From: an uncultured Mucilaginibacter sp.
GTDB lineage: Bacteria > Bacteroidota > Bacteroidia > Sphingobacteriales > Sphingobacteriaceae
Direction: 5' to 3'
Assembly (NCBI GenBank): GCA_903885865.1
Contig: CAISKH010000523.1
Span: 1-6,231 of the forward strand
DNA length: 6,231 nucleotides
Of the stretch, positions 5,402-6,231 are shown one piece after another (the stretch's first letter is position 1; every line of letters begins with the position of its first letter). A program made the position numbers and the translations under genes. The notes beneath the pieces were generated by a model. It was not told the origin of the DNA. It worked only from the letters and a program-made list of their open reading frames with translations, and searched no databases.

Positions 5402-5409
5402 ACTAAACA

Positions 5410-5652
5410 ATGTGGTACTACGTGTATATCCTGGAGCTTAATGACGGAAAGCATTACGTTGGTTGTACTGTAAATCTCAAAGAAAGATATTCTCGTCATA
5501 AAAAAGGATATGTACCTGCAACCAAATCACATCTCCCGGTAAAGCTTGTCTGGTGTTGCTCCTTTCCCGACAGGTATAAAGCTTATGAATTTGAACGTTA
5601 TTTAAAATCCGGCTCGGGCAGAGCTTTTTCTTTTAAACATTTGTTCAAGTAA
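5410..5652 (+). CDS. Stand-alone GIY-YIG endonuclease domain protein
   Basis: An 80-residue protein consisting of one GIY-YIG nuclease domain (UvrC N-terminal/UPF0213 type), which cuts DNA with a single metal-dependent active site. The motifs are intact in order: YVYIL (residues 4-8, the GIY element), YVG (16-18, the YIG element), the catalytic arginine in NLKERYSRH (R26, with H30), and the glutamate in KAYEFERYLKSGSGRAF (E62). There is no DNA-binding or other domain, and length is normal for the small family. Its substrate is unknown; these proteins are often mislabelled excinuclease subunit C. The ATG at 5410 gives the complete first strand, and there is no Shine-Dalgarno. It follows tRNA-Ser, a palindromic module and a terminator, an arrangement that suggests a mobile or tRNA-directed nuclease rather than a repair enzyme. 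It appears to be transcribed alone. Confidence 0.93.
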   Translation: MWYYVYILELNDGKHYVGCTVNLKERYSRHKKGYVPATKSHLPVKLVWCCSFPDRYKAYEFERYLKSGSGRAFSFKHLFK

Positions 5653-5732
5653 ACCAGAAATATTCAAAATAAAAAACAAAAAGTTTATAACTTTATTTTT
5701 ACTTAACACTAACCAATAAAAACATAGCAGCT

Positions 5733-6164
5733 ATGAGTAAAAATCCAGTTGTGCACTTTGAAATGGGATATTTCGAACGCGAAAGAATGAAAAAATTTTA
5801 TGAAAAGGCCTTCGGCTGGAGTATGCAGCAAATGGGGGACGAAATGGGTAATTACGTAGTAGCGCAGACCGCTGAGACGGACGATAATGGCATGGTAAAA
5901 ACACCGGGCACCATTAATGGCGGCTTTTATCAGAAAGTGGATAATCCGCTTTCGCATGCGCCGTCGGTTGTCATTTCTGTTCAGGATATATATGGTGCTA
6001 TGGAGGCAGTGGAAACCGGAGGCGGCAAAATACTCGGATCAATGGACGAATCAGGCGGCCACAGCATGGAGCCACAGATGATTCCCGGGGTGGGCCTTTG
6101 GATTTCCTTTCAGGATACGGAAGACAACCGCGTAAGTCTGTTGCAGCCGGTTGGAGGCCGGTAA
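5733..6164 (+). CDS. VOC-family (glyoxalase/bleomycin-resistance fold) single-domain protein
   Basis: A 143-residue soluble protein of the vicinal oxygen chelate superfamily, which includes glyoxalase I, extradiol dioxygenases and antibiotic-binding proteins. Two beta-alpha-beta-beta-beta halves are visible. The first starts with PVVHFEM (5-11), a candidate metal ligand H8, and has the conserved helix RMKKFYEKAFGW (18-29). The second runs from PSVVISVQDIYGAMEAVETGGG (77-98) to the closing strands GLWISFQDTEDNRVSLLQP (121-139), where most relatives have a DPEGN-like turn. The reaction cannot be assigned: it could be an enzyme subunit or a small-molecule binder, probably a homodimer. The ATG at 5733 follows an A-rich leader without Shine-Dalgarno. 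TAACTTTA (5688-5695) is one base off the -7 consensus and would leave a short leader. The gene appears to be monocistronic. Confidence 0.9.
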   Translation: MSKNPVVHFEMGYFERERMKKFYEKAFGWSMQQMGDEMGNYVVAQTAETDDNGMVKTPGTINGGFYQKVDNPLSHAPSVVISVQDIYGAMEAVETGGGKILGSMDESGGHSMEPQMIPGVGLWISFQDTEDNRVSLLQPVGGR

Positions 6165-6178
6165 AGCGAAATTTCGCT
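6165..6178. repeat. Perfect 14-bp palindrome directly after the VOC stop codon
   Basis: AGCGAAATTTCGCT is fully self-complementary and begins at the base after the TAA at 6162-6164. As RNA it would give a short hairpin AGCGA-AATT-TCGCT followed by ATAAATATT, which is weak for an intrinsic terminator but in the expected place. It could also be a protein-binding palindrome. The remaining bases to 6231 hold nothing recognisable. Confidence 0.45.
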
Positions 6179-6231
6179 ATAAATATTGTACTCTCCCTGC
6201 AAATCAATTTCATTGCCTTCCGCCCATCTGC

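Noticed and set aside
5185..5406. Plus-strand open frame of 73 residues ending just before the GIY-YIG gene
   Set aside because: It starts inside the tRNA and continues through the palindrome and terminator; its text (EGSNPSSS) is the tRNA T arm in translation.
5709..5957. Minus-strand open frame of 82 residues
   Set aside because: Shadow of the VOC gene, which has the conserved fold motifs in the other strand.

Overview
The window reads as chromosomal DNA of a Bacteroidota bacterium, most likely Sphingobacteriaceae (Mucilaginibacter or Pedobacter type). The reasons are start codons without Shine-Dalgarno sequences, several TAnnTTTG-type -7 promoter boxes, a four-helix LytS-type histidine kinase, a tRNA gene without encoded CCA, and the style of the encoded proteins. 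The genus is an inference, not a proof.

Layout. Positions 1-1089 (minus) hold most of a LytS/YpdA-type sensor histidine kinase whose C-terminus lies outside the window. A 321-base divergent gap with a strong terminator-like hairpin separates it from a small secreted protein of unknown function (1411-1770, plus). That gene converges on a minus-strand block across a spacer with four copies of GTTCACG, three of them spaced about one helical turn apart. The minus-strand block, in transcription order, is a long-chain polyprenyl diphosphate synthase (4781-3810), a TerC/Alx-type membrane metal exporter (3810-2755, stop and start overlapping as TAATG) and the diadenylate cyclase CdaA (2664-1873). A 90-base gap with a GATTTGA repeat precedes cdaA. 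The block links quinone side-chain synthesis, probable manganese export and c-di-AMP signalling, although only the first two genes are clearly coupled.

The right third is the most unusual part. A strong plus-strand terminator (5002-5036) has no recognisable gene in front of it, which points to a small RNA. It is followed by a tRNA-Ser(GGA) gene (5179-5266), a GC-rich palindromic module that starts directly after the discriminator base (5267-5337), a 13-bp-stem terminator, and a stand-alone 80-residue GIY-YIG nuclease (5410-5652). The tRNA / palindrome / GIY-YIG arrangement resembles a small mobile or tRNA-targeted element and is the best candidate here for an undescribed system. A single-domain VOC (glyoxalase-fold) protein (5733-6164) and a perfect 14-bp palindrome close the window.

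All coordinates and pairings were read by eye; no homology search was run.
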